This document shows positions 47,611 to 58,131 of a stretch of 64,000 nt of DNA, piece by piece; position 1 is the stretch's first letter, and each line of letters starts with the position of its first letter. The position numbers and the translations under genes are program-made. A model generated the notes under the pieces. It did no database searches. It was not told the DNA's origin and saw nothing but the letters and a program-made list of their open reading frames with translations. This DNA comes from Gordonia aichiensis NBRC 108223 (GTDB taxonomy: Bacteria > Actinomycetota > Actinomycetes > Mycobacteriales > Mycobacteriaceae), in contig NZ_BANR01000005.1 in assembly GCF_000332975.1 (NCBI RefSeq), positions 1 through 64,000 on the forward strand. The letters run 5' to 3'.

Positions 47611-48696
47611 TCACTTCAGGCCCGGTGGGCAGGGCGTGGACTTCGATTCGAGAAACGCGAGATCGCCGGGCTTCGGTGTGAACGTGAACTTCGAGTCCGG
47701 AGTCTGGGCTCGCTGTGAGATCTGGTTCACGTAATCGTCGCCGAGGTTGTCGCGCAGCGCGGTGATCCAGGGCGACGGTCCGTTGCCGGGGCCGGGTTTC
47801 AACATCGAGTCGAGCGCCTCGTTCACCTTGTCCACCGACGCCGTGTCGCCCTTGGCCAGTCCGATGCCGTAGCGCTCGGTCGAGAACGGTGTTCCCGCTG
47901 ACTTCAGCGCCTTCTTGACGCACGCGTCCTTCAGATAGGTCATCTCCACCAGTCGGAACTCGCCCTTCCAGAAGTTCGAGTATCCGGCGAGGATCGACTC
48001 GTCTGTGGTCAGCGCATCGACCTTGCCCCGACGCAGCGCCTCAACACATGCGGAGTACGAATCGTATTCCTGCAGTTCGATGTTGGGGAGCTGTGCCTTG
48101 ACGTTCTGGGCGGAGGTCGATCCGGTGACCGAACACAGCTTCTTCCCGTTGCCGAGGTCGGGGAGGTTGTGGATGGAGTCGTCGGACTTGCGCACCATCA
48201 GCCCCTGGTACGTGATGAGGTAGGGGCCACCGAAATCGACCTTCTTCGCGCGATTCTCGTTGATCGAGTACGTGGCCGCGATCATGTCGACCTCGCCGTG
48301 CTCGATCATGGCCTCGCGTCGGGCTGACGGAGTCTCACGCCAGGAGATCTTCGGATGGGCCACCCCGAGGGAATCGGCGATGTGATTGACCACGTACTCC
48401 GACACCGCCGGGTCGAATCCGCTCATCGTCTTGTCCGGGTTGTAGATTCCCAACCCCGGCTGGTCGAACTTCGTGCCCAGCACGACCTCACCACTACGGA
48501 TCGAGTCGAGCAGACTCTTGGCCTCGGTGCTTCCGCAGCCCGCGAGCAGCGAGATGAACAGCGTAGACACCGCGAGCAGTATCGCGGACGCTGTCGTCCG
48601 GCGTCGTGAACGTGGTCTGGACCCTCGGGCATCGGCGGGCCTGCGCTCGGTCGTGGACCGCGGTGCCCCATGCGTCGTCGGCGACGTGTCACTCAT
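47611..48696 (-). CDS. gluB: glutamate-binding lipoprotein GluB
   Basis: 361 residues. The N terminus is unusually long and polar before the signal helix (ASAILLAVSTLFISLLAGC), with the lipobox LLAGC making Cys54 the lipidated residue. The SBP_bac_3 binding domain has the ligand motif GFDPAVSEYVVNHIADSLGV and AATYSINENRAKKVDFGGPY. Delivers glutamate (and perhaps aspartate) to GluCD. Starts one base after the gluA stop. Confidence 0.92.
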   Translation of the reverse strand: MSDTSPTTHGAPRSTTERRPADARGSRPRSRRRTTASAILLAVSTLFISLLAGCGSTEAKSLLDSIRSGEVVLGTKFDQPGLGIYNPDKTMSGFDPAVSEYVVNHIADSLGVAHPKISWRETPSARREAMIEHGEVDMIAATYSINENRAKKVDFGGPYLITYQGLMVRKSDDSIHNLPDLGNGKKLCSVTGSTSAQNVKAQLPNIELQEYDSYSACVEALRRGKVDALTTDESILAGYSNFWKGEFRLVEMTYLKDACVKKALKSAGTPFSTERYGIGLAKGDTASVDKVNEALDSMLKPGPGNGPSPWITALRDNLGDDYVNQISQRAQTPDSKFTFTPKPGDLAFLESKSTPCPPGLK

Positions 48697-48697
48697 G

Positions 48698-49495
48698 TCA
48701 GTGGCCCAGGATCTTGCCGAGGAAGTCCCTGGCGCGGTCGGATTGGGGATTGTCGAAGAAGCTGTCCGGATCGGTGTCTTCGACGATCGCGCCGTCGGCC
48801 ATGAAGATCACGCGGTCGGCCGCCTTGCGGGCGAAGCCCATCTCGTGGGTGACCACGAGCATGGTCATTCCCTCTTTGGCCAGCGACACCATCACGTCGA
48901 GCACCTCGTTGACCATCTCGGGGTCGAGTGCCGACGTCGGCTCGTCGAACAACATCACCTTCGGGTCCATCGCGAGCGCACGTGCGATGGCGACGCGCTG
49001 CTGCTGGCCGCCGGAGAGTTGCGCGGGGTACTTGTCCTTCTGGCTGGCGATGCCGACGCGCTCGAGCAGCTCGAGTGCGCGCTTCTCGGCGTCGGCCTTG
49101 TTCTTCTTGCGGACCTTTGTCGGGGCCAGCGTGACGTTCTGGAGAATCGTCTTGTGCGCGAAGAGGTTGAACGACTGAAAGACCATGCCGACGTCGGCGC
49201 GTAGTGAGGCGAGGTCTTTGCCCTCGGCGGGCAGCGGTCGACCCTCGACCAGGATCTCGCCCGAATCGATCGGTTCGAGGCGGTTGATCGTGCGGCACAA
49301 CGTCGACTTGCCCGAGCCCGACGGGCCCAGTACGACGACCACCTGCCCGGCCGGGACGTCGAGATCGATGTCTTTGAGCACGTGAAGCTCGCCGAAGTGC
49401 TTCTGGACATTCTTGAGCACGATCATGGGTGTGCCGGAGGCAGGAGCCGGAGTCGCGGGTCCGACCGCCGCACCCCCCGTCGGTGATTCGGTCAT
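48698..49495 (-). CDS. gluA: glutamate ABC importer, ATPase GluA
   Basis: 265 residues. Walker [10 protein letters not shown] (57-65), Q-loop [10 protein letters not shown], signature LSGGQQQRV, Walker [16 protein letters not shown], and H-loop [10 protein letters not shown]. The ~22 N-terminal residues are Ala/Pro-rich. ATG 49495 is confirmed by a -10 hexamer 8 bases upstream. First gene of gluABCD. In Corynebacterium the same operon lies beside recX. Confidence 0.95.
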   Translation of the reverse strand: MTESPTGGAAVGPATPAPASGTPMIVLKNVQKHFGELHVLKDIDLDVPAGQVVVVLGPSGSGKSTLCRTINRLEPIDSGEILVEGRPLPAEGKDLASLRADVGMVFQSFNLFAHKTILQNVTLAPTKVRKKNKADAEKRALELLERVGIASQKDKYPAQLSGGQQQRVAIARALAMDPKVMLFDEPTSALDPEMVNEVLDVMVSLAKEGMTMLVVTHEMGFARKAADRVIFMADGAIVEDTDPDSFFDNPQSDRARDFLGKILGH

Positions 49496-49503
49496 AACCG
49501 TCG

Positions 49504-49509
49504 ACCCTA
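49504..49509 (-). promoter_or_regulatory. -10 hexamer of gluABCD
   Basis: TAGGGT (minus strand), 8 bases before the gluA ATG. Confidence 0.6.
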
Positions 49510-49596
49510 ATGCGGAGAACTCCTGTAGGCGCGGTGAATGCGAACCTCGGTGTTGCGTGTCCGGGTGACCGCGTGAGCCGATTTGCACCGGCACCG

Positions 49597-49602
49597 TACC
49601 CT
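49597..49602 (+). promoter_or_regulatory. -10 hexamer of miaB
   Basis: TACCCT, 7 bases before the GTG. Confidence 0.6.
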
Positions 49603-49609
49603 GGATCCA

Positions 49610-51160
49610 GTGAGTACGGAGTTGTCGGAGCGGCATGAGCTGCCGCAATCGCGGCGCAGCTATCAGGTGCGCACGTATGGCTGCCAGATGAACGTGCATG
49701 ATTCCGAGCGCATCGCGGGTCTGCTCGAGGACGCCGGCTATGTGCGCGCCGCCGAGGACGACGACGCCGATCTCGTCGTCTTCAATACGTGCGCGATCCG
49801 CGAGAACGCCGACAACAAGCTCTACGGCAACCTGTCACACCTTGCACCGGAGAAGACGCGCCGACCCGGAATGCAGATTGCCGTCGGCGGCTGTCTTGCG
49901 CAGAAGGACAAGGACACGGTCCTGCGTAAGGCTCCCTGGGTCGACGTCGTATTCGGCACGCACAACATCGGATCGTTGCCTGCACTGCTTGATCGAGCAC
50001 GCCACAACGAGGAGGCGCAGGTCGAGATCCTCGATGCGTTGGAGGCATTCCCGTCAACGCTGCCGGCCAAACGCGACTCCGCTTACTCCGGTTGGGTATC
50101 GGTGTCGGTCGGGTGTAACAACACCTGTACCTTCTGCATCGTCCCGTCCTTGCGTGGCAAGGAGGTTGATCGACGCCCGGGCGACGTGCTCGCCGAGGTC
50201 AAGGCACTCGTCGACCAGGGTGTGCTCGAGGTGACACTGCTCGGTCAGAATGTGAACGCATACGGCATGTCGTTCGCCGATCCCGAGCTGCCGCGCAACC
50301 GCGGCGCCTTCGCCGATCTGCTGCGTGCCTGCGGCGACATCGACGGCCTCGAGCGTGTGCGGTTCACCTCGCCGCACCCGGCAGAGTTCACCGACGACGT
50401 GATCGACGCGATGGCGCAGACGCCCAACGTGTGCCCGCAGCTGCACATGCCGCTGCAGTCGGGTTCCGACCGAATCCTGCGCGCCATGCGCCGTAGCTAC
50501 CGCACCACAAAGTTCCTCGGCATCCTCGACAAGGTCCGCGCGGCCATGCCGCACGCAGCGATCACCACCGACATCATCGTCGGCTTCCCGGGGGAGACCG
50601 AAGAAGACTTCGCCGCGACGCTCGACGTGGTGGAGCGTGCGCGCTTCTCGAGCGCTTTCACCTTCCAGTACTCGCCCCGCCCGGGCACACCGGCGGCGAC
50701 AATGCCCGATCAGGTGCCGCCGGAGGTCGTCAGTGAGCGCTATCAGCGACTGATCGCCCTACAGGAGCGCATCTGTCTGACCGAGAACCGCAACCTCATC
50801 GGCTCCGAGGCCGAACTGTTGGTCGTCGCCGATTCCGGACGTAAGTCGGCCAACACCGGACGCCTGACCGGTCGGTCGCGCGACGGGCGACTTGTCCACT
50901 TCCGTGCCGACGATGCCGCGGCAGCGATACGCCCGGGCGACGTGGTGGTCACGACGATCACCGACGCGGCGCCGCACCACCTGATGGCGGACGGGTCGAT
51001 TGCGTCGCATCGCAGAACTCGTGCAGGCGACGCGCACGAACTCAGCCGCACCCCGATGACGGCACCGGTCGGCGTCGGACTCGGAATGCCCGGCATGGGT
51101 CCCGCACCGATGCCCGAGGTGGCGTCGACCGGATGTTCATCCGGCGCCTGCGGTGCATGA
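49610..51160 (+). CDS. miaB: tRNA-2-methylthio-N6-dimethylallyladenosine synthase
   Basis: Radical SAM methylthiotransferase for A37 of tRNAs reading UNN codons; acts after MiaA, also in this window. 516 residues. The UPF0004 domain has [11 protein letters not shown] (Cys25), [10 protein letters not shown] and GGCLAQKD, which hold the auxiliary cluster. Radical-[11 protein letters not shown] has cysteines at about 169, 173 and 176. A TRAM domain lies after residue ~395, and a Gly/Met/Pro-rich C-terminal tail follows. GTG 49610 fits the promoter and the family. Confidence 0.96.
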   Translation: MSTELSERHELPQSRRSYQVRTYGCQMNVHDSERIAGLLEDAGYVRAAEDDDADLVVFNTCAIRENADNKLYGNLSHLAPEKTRRPGMQIAVGGCLAQKDKDTVLRKAPWVDVVFGTHNIGSLPALLDRARHNEEAQVEILDALEAFPSTLPAKRDSAYSGWVSVSVGCNNTCTFCIVPSLRGKEVDRRPGDVLAEVKALVDQGVLEVTLLGQNVNAYGMSFADPELPRNRGAFADLLRACGDIDGLERVRFTSPHPAEFTDDVIDAMAQTPNVCPQLHMPLQSGSDRILRAMRRSYRTTKFLGILDKVRAAMPHAAITTDIIVGFPGETEEDFAATLDVVERARFSSAFTFQYSPRPGTPAATMPDQVPPEVVSERYQRLIALQERICLTENRNLIGSEAELLVVADSGRKSANTGRLTGRSRDGRLVHFRADDAAAAIRPGDVVVTTITDAAPHHLMADGSIASHRRTRAGDAHELSRTPMTAPVGVGLGMPGMGPAPMPEVASTGCSSGACGA

Positions 51161-51224
51161 ATCAGCTACCGGCAGACGCACACCGAGTGATACGCGATGG
51201 GCGATGAGAGATGAGAGGCGCGAG

Positions 51225-51899
51225 ATGAGCGACGAACCGCGCGACGACGAGAACGCCGAACGGCCCATACCGCGGACCGACGGGTCCCGGACGGACGAGA
51301 GCCGGAGCGGTGATAGCAGAAGTGACGAGGTCGAGTTCGCGCAGTACGCCGACGACCTCCGTAAGGCAGAGCGCAAGGTCGCCGGTGAGATCGATCCGGG
51401 CGCCCGCGCCGTGGTGGTCGCGGTTGCGGTTCTTGTCGCCATGGGGTCGTTGCTACTCCCGCACACCGGCTCGGCGAGCGGGCTCGATGTGCTGACGTCC
51501 GCTGCGGACGCCGCTACCGAGCGCGTCGCGGTCGTCTCGAAGGTTTTCGTGTGGTTCCTGGTGGTCTTCGGGATCTGCGGATCGATGCTCGCGTTGGTCA
51601 CTCGCCGATGGGTGATCGCGTGGATTGCATTGTGCGGCTGCGCGATCGGCTGCGTGGCAGGCATGTTGGCATGGTGGTCGCGAAACACCCCCGGTGTCGG
51701 GGGAGTGGCCCCGCCGTCGGGGGTCGGCGCCGGGTTGGTCATCGGGTGGTTGGCGCTGCTGGTGTTGACGTTCCACTGGTCGCGTGTCGTGTGGGCGCGC
51801 AGCACCTACCATCTCGCCCTCGAGGAGGAGCGGCGTCGGGAAGCGGTGGCGCGCGAAGAGGCCGCCCGCAAGCTGAAGCAACGCCCGGGCGAGCACTGA
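51225..51899 (+). CDS. conserved four-helix membrane protein
   Basis: 224 residues. A charged, disordered N terminus (DEPRDDENAERP...SRSDEVEFAQYADDLRKAERKVAGE) is followed by four helices (VVVAVAVLVAMGSLLLP, VFVWFLVVFGICGSMLALV, WVIAWIALCGCAIGCVAGML, AGLVIGWLALLVLTFHW) and a basic coiled tail. Matches Rv2732c by position downstream of miaB. Function unknown. ATG 51225 is preceded by GAGGCGCGAG. Confidence 0.8.
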   Translation: MSDEPRDDENAERPIPRTDGSRTDESRSGDSRSDEVEFAQYADDLRKAERKVAGEIDPGARAVVVAVAVLVAMGSLLLPHTGSASGLDVLTSAADAATERVAVVSKVFVWFLVVFGICGSMLALVTRRWVIAWIALCGCAIGCVAGMLAWWSRNTPGVGGVAPPSGVGAGLVIGWLALLVLTFHWSRVVWARSTYHLALEEERRREAVAREEAARKLKQRPGEH

Positions 51900-51928
51900 T
51901 CGTCTGACCGGGGTAACTCGCCGGGGCG

Positions 51929-53317
51929 CTACCGATCGGCGATGGCGCTCTGCGCGGCCTGTGCCCACTCGCGCCACTGCGCGGCCTGCTCGCGGAGTTT
52001 CTCCGCGTCCCTGTTCTTGCCGCGCTCGGCAGCCTTCGCTGCCTGTTCCTCGAGTTGTGCTGCCCGGTCGGCGAACTGCGCCGCGCGCGCCTGCGCTTCC
52101 GGATCGGTGCGCTGCCACTGCGCGTCCTCCGCGTCGCGAATGCGCTTCTCCAACGCACGCGCGCGGCCCTCGAGGCTGTGCATCTGGTCGCGCGGCACCT
52201 TGCCGATCTCGTCCCACTTCTCCCGGAACGTGCGGAATTCGCGCCGTGCACCGTCGAGGTCGGATGCGGGATCGATCGACTTCTCCGCCTCGTCGAGCAG
52301 CGCGAGCTTCGCGGTTGCGTTTGCGCTGAATTCGGCGTCTCGCTCCGACGATGCGGCGTTGCGCGCGGCGAAGAAGACGTCCTGAGCGGCCTTGAAACGC
52401 TGCCACAGTGCTTCGTCGGCGTCGCGTGGCGCCCGACCGGCCGCTTTCCATTCGGTCAGCAGATCACGGAAGGCGCCCGCGGTTGGCCCCCAATCGGTCG
52501 AGGACGACAGAGTCTCGGCCCGGGCGATGAGCTCTTCTTTGCGTGCCTTGGCTCCGGCACGCTCGCGATCGAGTTCGGCGAAGTGGGCACCGCGGCGTCG
52601 ATTGAACGCGTCGCGCGCCTTCGAGTAGCGCTTCCACAGTGCATCATCGGTCTTCCGGTCGATGCCCTTGATGGTCTTCCACTCGTCGAGGATCGCGCGC
52701 AGGCGATCGCCCGCAGCTTTCCATTGTGTGGATTCGGCGCCGATCGTCTCGGCTTCGGTGGCCAGTTCTTCCTTGCGCGCGATGGCAGCGGCGCGTGCCT
52801 GCTCACGCTCGGCCTTCAGCGAGTCGGCGACATCGTCGGCGCTACCGACGATGATCGTCAGCCGCTGCTCGATGGCCGCCACGTCGCCGATGACGCTGGC
52901 GTCGTGGAGGGTGTCGAGGAGATGTTTGGCCGCGGCCTGCGATTTACGAGGATCTCCCGTGCGTGCGGCGAGGCGCTCTTCGAGGATCTCCACCTCGGTC
53001 GCGAGGTCGGTGTAGCGACGGGCAAAGTGGGCGAGCCCCTCGTCGATGGTGCCCGCTTGCCACGAGCCGATCTCGCGCTCACCGTCGGGGGGGATGAGCC
53101 ACACGACGCCGTGTTCATCGATCCGTCCGAAATCGCGCGGATCGAACGACGCGGGCTTGCCGACAGGCACCGCGGGGGCGGCTGTCGGTTTCTGAGCGGT
53201 CGGCGTGGGACCCGGGCGGGGGCCGGGTTTGGGGCCCGGCTTCGGTGGACCCGGCCTTGGGGCTGCGGTGTGTTCGGATGCAGATGTCGTCGGTCCGCTG
53301 AACTCGTCGCTCGTCAT
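51929..53317 (-). CDS. DUF349 coiled-coil protein
   Basis: 462 residues. The Pro/Gly/Lys-rich N terminus ([16 protein letters not shown]) precedes repeated DUF349 helical units, each with a W-K/W-R core ([85 protein letters not shown]). Ends in an Ala/Glu/Arg coil. Orthologue position of Rv2731. Its function is not established. Convergent with the preceding gene. Confidence 0.85.
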   Translation of the reverse strand: MTSDEFSGPTTSASEHTAAPRPGPPKPGPKPGPRPGPTPTAQKPTAAPAVPVGKPASFDPRDFGRIDEHGVVWLIPPDGEREIGSWQAGTIDEGLAHFARRYTDLATEVEILEERLAARTGDPRKSQAAAKHLLDTLHDASVIGDVAAIEQRLTIIVGSADDVADSLKAEREQARAAAIARKEELATEAETIGAESTQWKAAGDRLRAILDEWKTIKGIDRKTDDALWKRYSKARDAFNRRRGAHFAELDRERAGAKARKEELIARAETLSSSTDWGPTAGAFRDLLTEWKAAGRAPRDADEALWQRFKAAQDVFFAARNAASSERDAEFSANATAKLALLDEAEKSIDPASDLDGARREFRTFREKWDEIGKVPRDQMHSLEGRARALEKRIRDAEDAQWQRTDPEAQARAAQFADRAAQLEEQAAKAAERGKNRDAEKLREQAAQWREWAQAAQSAIADR

Positions 53318-53503
53318 GGTGTGGTCCCCTCACAGCCTCGGTGGTGCCGCGCGTCACGGCTGCCTGTCACTTCGTCCCGGGTTCGCACGCCAGGACTGCA
53401 CCTATTCAAGCAGGTCAGGGTTCCCGATGTGCGGCCTGCGTAACATCGCTGACCCGACAACGGGTGTCGCGGTGCTCTCCGCGGTGTCGAGTACGTCGTC
53501 GGC

Positions 53504-53509
53504 TAGCGT
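53504..53509 (+). promoter_or_regulatory. -10 hexamer
   Basis: TAGCGT, 7 bases before GTG 53517. This decides the start of the following gene against longer in-frame alternatives. Confidence 0.5.
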
Positions 53510-53516
53510 CGACGAT

Positions 53517-54305
53517 GTGCTGGCCTGCGTGGTTTTCGTCCCGAGCGCACCGCTGCTGGTTCCCGAACTCGCGGGACCGGACGCGGTGGACACCGTCGAG
53601 GTGCGTTCTGCCGTGCGTGATGCCGGCGAGCTACTCGCCCGACACGCGCCACGCTGGCTGGCGGTGGGAGTCGACGACGTCGCTGCGGGACGCGACGCCG
53701 CCACGTCGGGGAGGTCGCGGGTACCGCGATCGATCCCCACGACAGGCGGGTTCGGCAGATTCGGCGTCGAGGTACCGGTCTCACTCGACGCCGCGCACGA
53801 GCGGCTCGACGCCGAATCCGGTGGCCGCATGCCGTTGTCGATGTTGATCGCCGGGTGGTTGCGCGAACAGGTGGGTGCGGAGTCTGTGCGTCCGGTCGTC
53901 GTCGCACCCGACACCGAGCCCCAGGCGGCTGCCGCCCTCGGCCGTGCACTGGGTGCCGAGGTCTCCGCCGATCCCGACGCGGTCGGTGTGCTCGTCGTGG
54001 CCGACGGCGCGACGGCACTCACACCGAAGGCTCCCGGCGGTTCTCGACGCGAGGCCGCCGTGCGCCTTCAAGAGCGCATCGATGCCTGCATTGCGAAGGC
54101 GGATGTCGCGGCACTGAACGACCTCGACGTGGCCGCATGCGCCGCCGAGGGTGTCGCTGGGCGCGCGGCGTGGCAGGTGGCCGCGGGGATCGTGGGCGAC
54201 CGGGCGGTGTCGGCCGAGCAGTACTACGCCGACGCGCCGTTCGGGGTCGGCTATACCGTCGCGGCCTGGACGCCGGGAGATCTACCGGAGAGGGCGTCCG
54301 AATGA
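53517..54305 (+). CDS. extradiol-dioxygenase-class-III-like conserved protein
   Basis: 262 residues. Starts [20 protein letters not shown], an opening like LigB-type extradiol dioxygenase relatives (Rv2728c position), with a following Ala/Asp-rich alpha/beta fold and a C-terminal [11 protein letters not shown]. The iron-ligand histidines of true LigB enzymes are not evident, so it is probably non-catalytic or has another role. It overlaps miaA by ATGA and was likely cotranscribed with it. Confidence 0.7.
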   Translation: MLACVVFVPSAPLLVPELAGPDAVDTVEVRSAVRDAGELLARHAPRWLAVGVDDVAAGRDAATSGRSRVPRSIPTTGGFGRFGVEVPVSLDAAHERLDAESGGRMPLSMLIAGWLREQVGAESVRPVVVAPDTEPQAAAALGRALGAEVSADPDAVGVLVVADGATALTPKAPGGSRREAAVRLQERIDACIAKADVAALNDLDVAACAAEGVAGRAAWQVAAGIVGDRAVSAEQYYADAPFGVGYTVAAWTPGDLPERASE

Positions 54306-55228
54306 GTGACACGACGCGACGACCCGCGGTGTCGCCGATCGCCGTCGTCGGCCCCACCGCCACCGGGAAATCCGACCTCGCGCTCGATCTCGCGGAGCAT
54401 CTCGGCGGCGAGATCATCAACATCGACGCCATGCAGCAGTACCGGGGAATGGACATCGGCACGGCCAAGCTTCCGCAGCAGGAGCGGCGCGGGATTGCGC
54501 ACCATCAACTCGACGTGCTCGATGTGACCGAAACCGCGACCGTCGCCCGCTATCAGGAGGCGGCGTCCGCCGAGATCGACTCGCTGCTCGCTGCCGATCG
54601 GACACCGGTGATCGTCGGCGGTTCGATGATGTACATCCAGGGCCTGCTCGACGACTGGCGCTTCCCGGCAACCGATCCGGAGGTCCGTGCGCGTTACGAG
54701 GCGATGCTCGATGAGATCGGCGTCGCGGCGATGCACCGACATCTCGCATCGGTCGACCCGGCCGCCGCGGAGTCGATTCTCGACACCGATTCGCGACGTA
54801 TCGTGCGTGCGCTCGAGGTGGTGGAGCTGACCGGGGAGCCGTTCGCGGCGTCGGCGCCCAAGATAGGCGAGCCACGTTGGGGAACAACTATTCTCGCTCT
54901 CGATCGCGACACCGTCGAACTCGACGAGCGGATCGCGTTGCGCACGCGATCGATGTTCGCGAACGGGTTTGTCGACGAGGTGAGGTCGCTGGTCGATGCG
55001 GGGCTGCGCGACGGGGTCACCGCTCGACGAGCCATCGGATACGCACAGATCCTCTCTGCGCTCGATGGTGACCGTGACCTCGCCACAGCGGAGGAACTGA
55101 CCTTCATCGGCACCAGGCGCTACGTTCGCAGGCAGCGATCGTGGTTCCGCCGCGATCACCGCATCCGGTGGCTCGATGCCGCAGCGCCTGGAGTGCTCGA
55201 CTCCGCGCTTGCCGCCGTGCAGGCATGA
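54302..55228 (+). CDS. miaA: tRNA dimethylallyltransferase
   Basis: Adds the dimethylallyl group to A37 of tRNA; product feeds MiaB. 308 residues. P-loop GPTATGKS at 17-24, D-A-M-Q-Y region [19 protein letters not shown], and [16 protein letters not shown]. The conserved end [16 protein letters not shown] is present. ATG 54302 overlaps the upstream stop. dapF begins 25 bases downstream from its own promoter. Confidence 0.97.
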   Translation: MSDTTRRPAVSPIAVVGPTATGKSDLALDLAEHLGGEIINIDAMQQYRGMDIGTAKLPQQERRGIAHHQLDVLDVTETATVARYQEAASAEIDSLLAADRTPVIVGGSMMYIQGLLDDWRFPATDPEVRARYEAMLDEIGVAAMHRHLASVDPAAAESILDTDSRRIVRALEVVELTGEPFAASAPKIGEPRWGTTILALDRDTVELDERIALRTRSMFANGFVDEVRSLVDAGLRDGVTARRAIGYAQILSALDGDRDLATAEELTFIGTRRYVRRQRSWFRRDHRIRWLDAAAPGVLDSALAAVQA

Positions 55229-55241
55229 CAACGCACGCACG

Positions 55242-55247
55242 TATCCT
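55242..55247 (+). promoter_or_regulatory. -10 hexamer of dapF
   Basis: TATCCT, 6 bases before the GTG. Confidence 0.6.
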
Positions 55248-55253
55248 GGCCGG

Positions 55254-56153
55254 GTGACGACGATCAGCGAGGCAGTGACGTACGTGAAGGGCCACGGCAC
55301 CCAGAATGACTTCGTCGTGCTCACCGACCCGGCGGTCGAACTCGACCTGACAACCGACTTCGTCGCAGCGGTATGCGATCGCCGACGGGGTATCGGCGCC
55401 GACGGAATGCTGCGCGTCGCGCGGGCGGTGGCACTGGTGCGCGCAGGTGTCCTCGACGGACTCCCCGAGGGCGTCGAACCCGATGACTGGTTCATGGACT
55501 ATCGCAACGCCGACGGTTCGATAGCGGAGATGTGCGGCAACGGTGTCCGGGTGTTCGCCCACTACCTGCGAGCCACCGGGCTCGTCGAGGTCGACGAATT
55601 CACAGTGGGCTCGCGAGCCGGAGCGCGACCGGTGCATGTTCACTCGTACGACGACTTGCATGCCGACGTCAGCGTGCGCATGGGTCCGGTGACGATCGGC
55701 GACGATGCCACCGTGCGGATCGGCGACGACCTCTATCCCGGTGTTGCTGTCGACGTCGGCAATCCGCATCTGGCCTGCGTCATGCCCGACCTGTCGGCGA
55801 CCGACCTCGCAGCGGTCGACTTCTCGGCCGGTGTCGTCCTACCGGACGGGGTCTTTCCGCACGGGGCCAATGTCGAGGTGCTGACCGCACCGGACACCGG
55901 CACACATGGCCTGCACGCCACGATGCGTGTCTTCGAGCGCGGGGTCGGGGAGACCAGAAGCTGTGGAACGGGCCTGGTGGCAGCGGCGGCGGCCGCACTG
56001 CGCACGCTCGAGCTCGAGAGTGGCGAGATGGTGATCGACGTACGAGGTGGCCGGGTGACGGTGACCGTCGACGCCGGTGAGGCGACACTGCGCGGTCCGT
56101 CCGCGCTCGTCGCCGACGGCACCTTCCGAGCAGGCTGGTACCGCGTCGACTGA
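55254..56153 (+). CDS. dapF: diaminopimelate epimerase
   Basis: Converts LL- to meso-diaminopimelate for cell wall and lysine. 299 residues. Catalytic cysteines are about 94 in MCGNGVRVF and about 237 in SCGTGLVAAA, each in its usual Gly-rich context. A middle insert around residues 55-75 (VALVRAGVLDGLPEG) is longer than in E. coli but common in actinobacteria. GTG 55254 is supported by the promoter. hflX follows 80 bases later. Confidence 0.96.
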   Translation: MTTISEAVTYVKGHGTQNDFVVLTDPAVELDLTTDFVAAVCDRRRGIGADGMLRVARAVALVRAGVLDGLPEGVEPDDWFMDYRNADGSIAEMCGNGVRVFAHYLRATGLVEVDEFTVGSRAGARPVHVHSYDDLHADVSVRMGPVTIGDDATVRIGDDLYPGVAVDVGNPHLACVMPDLSATDLAAVDFSAGVVLPDGVFPHGANVEVLTAPDTGTHGLHATMRVFERGVGETRSCGTGLVAAAAAALRTLELESGEMVIDVRGGRVTVTVDAGEATLRGPSALVADGTFRAGWYRVD

Positions 56154-56233
56154 CTGTCGCGAGATGTCCGCGAGGCGGGACGTCGAATATCCACGTGCTC
56201 GAACACCCGTCGGCGTGTCACCATGGATGATGT

Positions 56234-57826
56234 ATGACCGAGACATCACCACAGGTATCTGACCTGCACGACACACATCCCGTCGGCGCGAGCACTCGCG
56301 GAATCGACCTCGCCGACGATCTGATCGATCCGAACGATCTCGCCGACCTTCCCGACCACGACCAGTCGTCCGCCCACGACGGCGGTGCGACCGACTCACA
56401 TGAGCGCATGGGCACACCGACAACGGGCGAACTCGCGCTCTCCGATCGCGCGTCGCTGCAACGCGTCGCGGGACTCTCCACCGAACTCACCGACGTCACC
56501 GAGGTCGAGTACCGGCAGCTGCGCCTCGAGCGTGTGGTCCTCGTGGGTGTGTGGACCGAGGGCACAGCCGCCGCCGCGCGAGCCAACATGGAGGAGCTGG
56601 CCGCTCTCGCCGAGACCGCCGGGTCGGCGGTTCTCGAGGCGGTGATCCAGCGGCGGTCCTCTCCCGATCCCGCGACCTACATCGGCTCCGGCAAGGCCCA
56701 GGAATTGCGCGACGTCGTCGCCGATACCGGCGCCGACACCGTCATCTGCGACGGCGAGCTGACCCCGGCACAGCTCACCGCGCTGGAGAAGGTGGTCAAG
56801 GTCAAGGTGATCGACCGCACCGCGCTCATCCTCGACATCTTCGCCCAGCACGCAAGCTCGCGCGAGGGCAAGGCCCAGGTGGCGCTTGCGCAGATGGAAT
56901 ACATGCTTCCGCGACTGCGCGGTTGGGGCGAGTCGATGTCGCGGCAGGCGGGCGGCCGCGCGGGCAGCAACGGCGGCGTCGGGCTGCGCGGACCCGGTGA
57001 GACCAAGATCGAGACCGACCGCCGACGTATCCGCGAGCGGATGGCCAAGCTGCGTCGCGAGATTCGTGAGATGCGTACCGCGCGCACGACCAAGAGGTCC
57101 GCACGCCTGCGGGGTGCGGTGCCGCGCATCGCCGTCGCCGGATACACCAACGCCGGTAAGTCGAGTCTGGTCAACGCGATGACCGGCTCGGGCGTGCTCG
57201 TGCAGGATGCGCTGTTCGCGACGCTCGATCCCACGACGCGGCGCGCCACCCTCGAGGACGGGCGCGAGTTGGTCTTCACCGACACCGTCGGATTCGTTCG
57301 TCACCTGCCGACCCAGCTCGTCGAGGCCTTCCGATCGACCCTGGAGGAGGTGGTCGACGCCGACCTCGTGCTGCACGTCGTCGACGGCAGCGACCCGTTT
57401 CCGGCCGAACAGATCACAGCGGTTCGTCGGGTTATCAACGACGTCGTGGCCGACGAGGGTGTCGCCCCGCCTCCGGAGTTGTTGGTCATCAACAAGATCG
57501 ACGCCATCGACGCGTCGCGCCTCACCGAACTACGCGCCATGCTCGGCGCGGGCGGCAGCACACACGGCCCCAATTCCGCAGGGGTGGTCTACGTGTCGGC
57601 GCGCACAGGCGAGGGCCTGCCGGAGTTGTTCGAGACGGTCCGGGAGTTCGTCGGACGCGACGACGTCGAACTCGTCGTCGACATTCCGTTCACGCGTGGC
57701 GATCTGGTGTCACGGATTCATCGCGAGGGCGAGGTGCTCTCCACAGACCACAGCACCGAGGGCACCCGGATGCGTGTCCGTGTGCCCTCGGCGCTGGCGG
57801 GAGAACTGGCCTCGTTGGCCGAGTAG
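56234..57826 (+). CDS. hflX: GTPase HflX
   Basis: Ribosome-associated GTPase that splits stalled or hibernating 70S ribosomes. 530 residues. An Asp-rich N-terminal extension of ~90 residues is followed by the HflX domain (YIGSGKAQELRDVV; ALAQMEYMLPRLRGW) and glycine-rich loop GPGETKIETDRRRI. The G domain has GYTNAGKSSL, DTVGFVRHLP and NKID. A C-terminal ribosome-binding domain ends ALAGELASLAE. Convergent with ptsH, only 3 bases apart. Confidence 0.95.
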   Translation: MTETSPQVSDLHDTHPVGASTRGIDLADDLIDPNDLADLPDHDQSSAHDGGATDSHERMGTPTTGELALSDRASLQRVAGLSTELTDVTEVEYRQLRLERVVLVGVWTEGTAAAARANMEELAALAETAGSAVLEAVIQRRSSPDPATYIGSGKAQELRDVVADTGADTVICDGELTPAQLTALEKVVKVKVIDRTALILDIFAQHASSREGKAQVALAQMEYMLPRLRGWGESMSRQAGGRAGSNGGVGLRGPGETKIETDRRRIRERMAKLRREIREMRTARTTKRSARLRGAVPRIAVAGYTNAGKSSLVNAMTGSGVLVQDALFATLDPTTRRATLEDGRELVFTDTVGFVRHLPTQLVEAFRSTLEEVVDADLVLHVVDGSDPFPAEQITAVRRVINDVVADEGVAPPPELLVINKIDAIDASRLTELRAMLGAGGSTHGPNSAGVVYVSARTGEGLPELFETVREFVGRDDVELVVDIPFTRGDLVSRIHREGEVLSTDHSTEGTRMRVRVPSALAGELASLAE

Positions 57827-57829
57827 GCG

Positions 57830-58090
57830 CTATTCGGCGTCGAGGTCGGCGGCGACGAGCTTGGCGATGGCGTCGAGCGTTGCCTGATCATCGGATTCGA
57901 CGACGACGGCGGTGCCCTTCTCGGCGCCGAGCGTCATGATCATCAGTGCCGATCCGGCGTCGACCGGCTCGCCCCCCACCACCGAGATGGTGACGGGTGT
58001 TCCCGCGTCGGCGACGGCCTCGGCGATGATGGTTGCGGGCCGCGCGTGCAGTCCGACGGCTGATCCGACCTCGACGGTGGTGCTTGGCAT
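57830..58090 (-). CDS. ptsH: phosphocarrier protein HPr
   Basis: 86 residues. The phosphorylated histidine is His15 in GLHARPAT, and a serine lies at position 47 (AGSALMIMTLG), where Gram-positive HPr is regulated by HPr kinase. Passes phosphate from EI to FruA. AAGGAG sits 9 bases before ATG 58090. Follows fruA by 41 bases, so fruR-fruK-fruA-ptsH read as one operon. Confidence 0.95.
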   Translation of the reverse strand: MPSTTVEVGSAVGLHARPATIIAEAVADAGTPVTISVVGGEPVDAGSALMIMTLGAEKGTAVVVESDDQATLDAIAKLVAADLDAE

Positions 58091-58131
58091 GGGGTGCTCC
58101 TTTGCAGATGGTGTCAGGTGACGGGTGATGG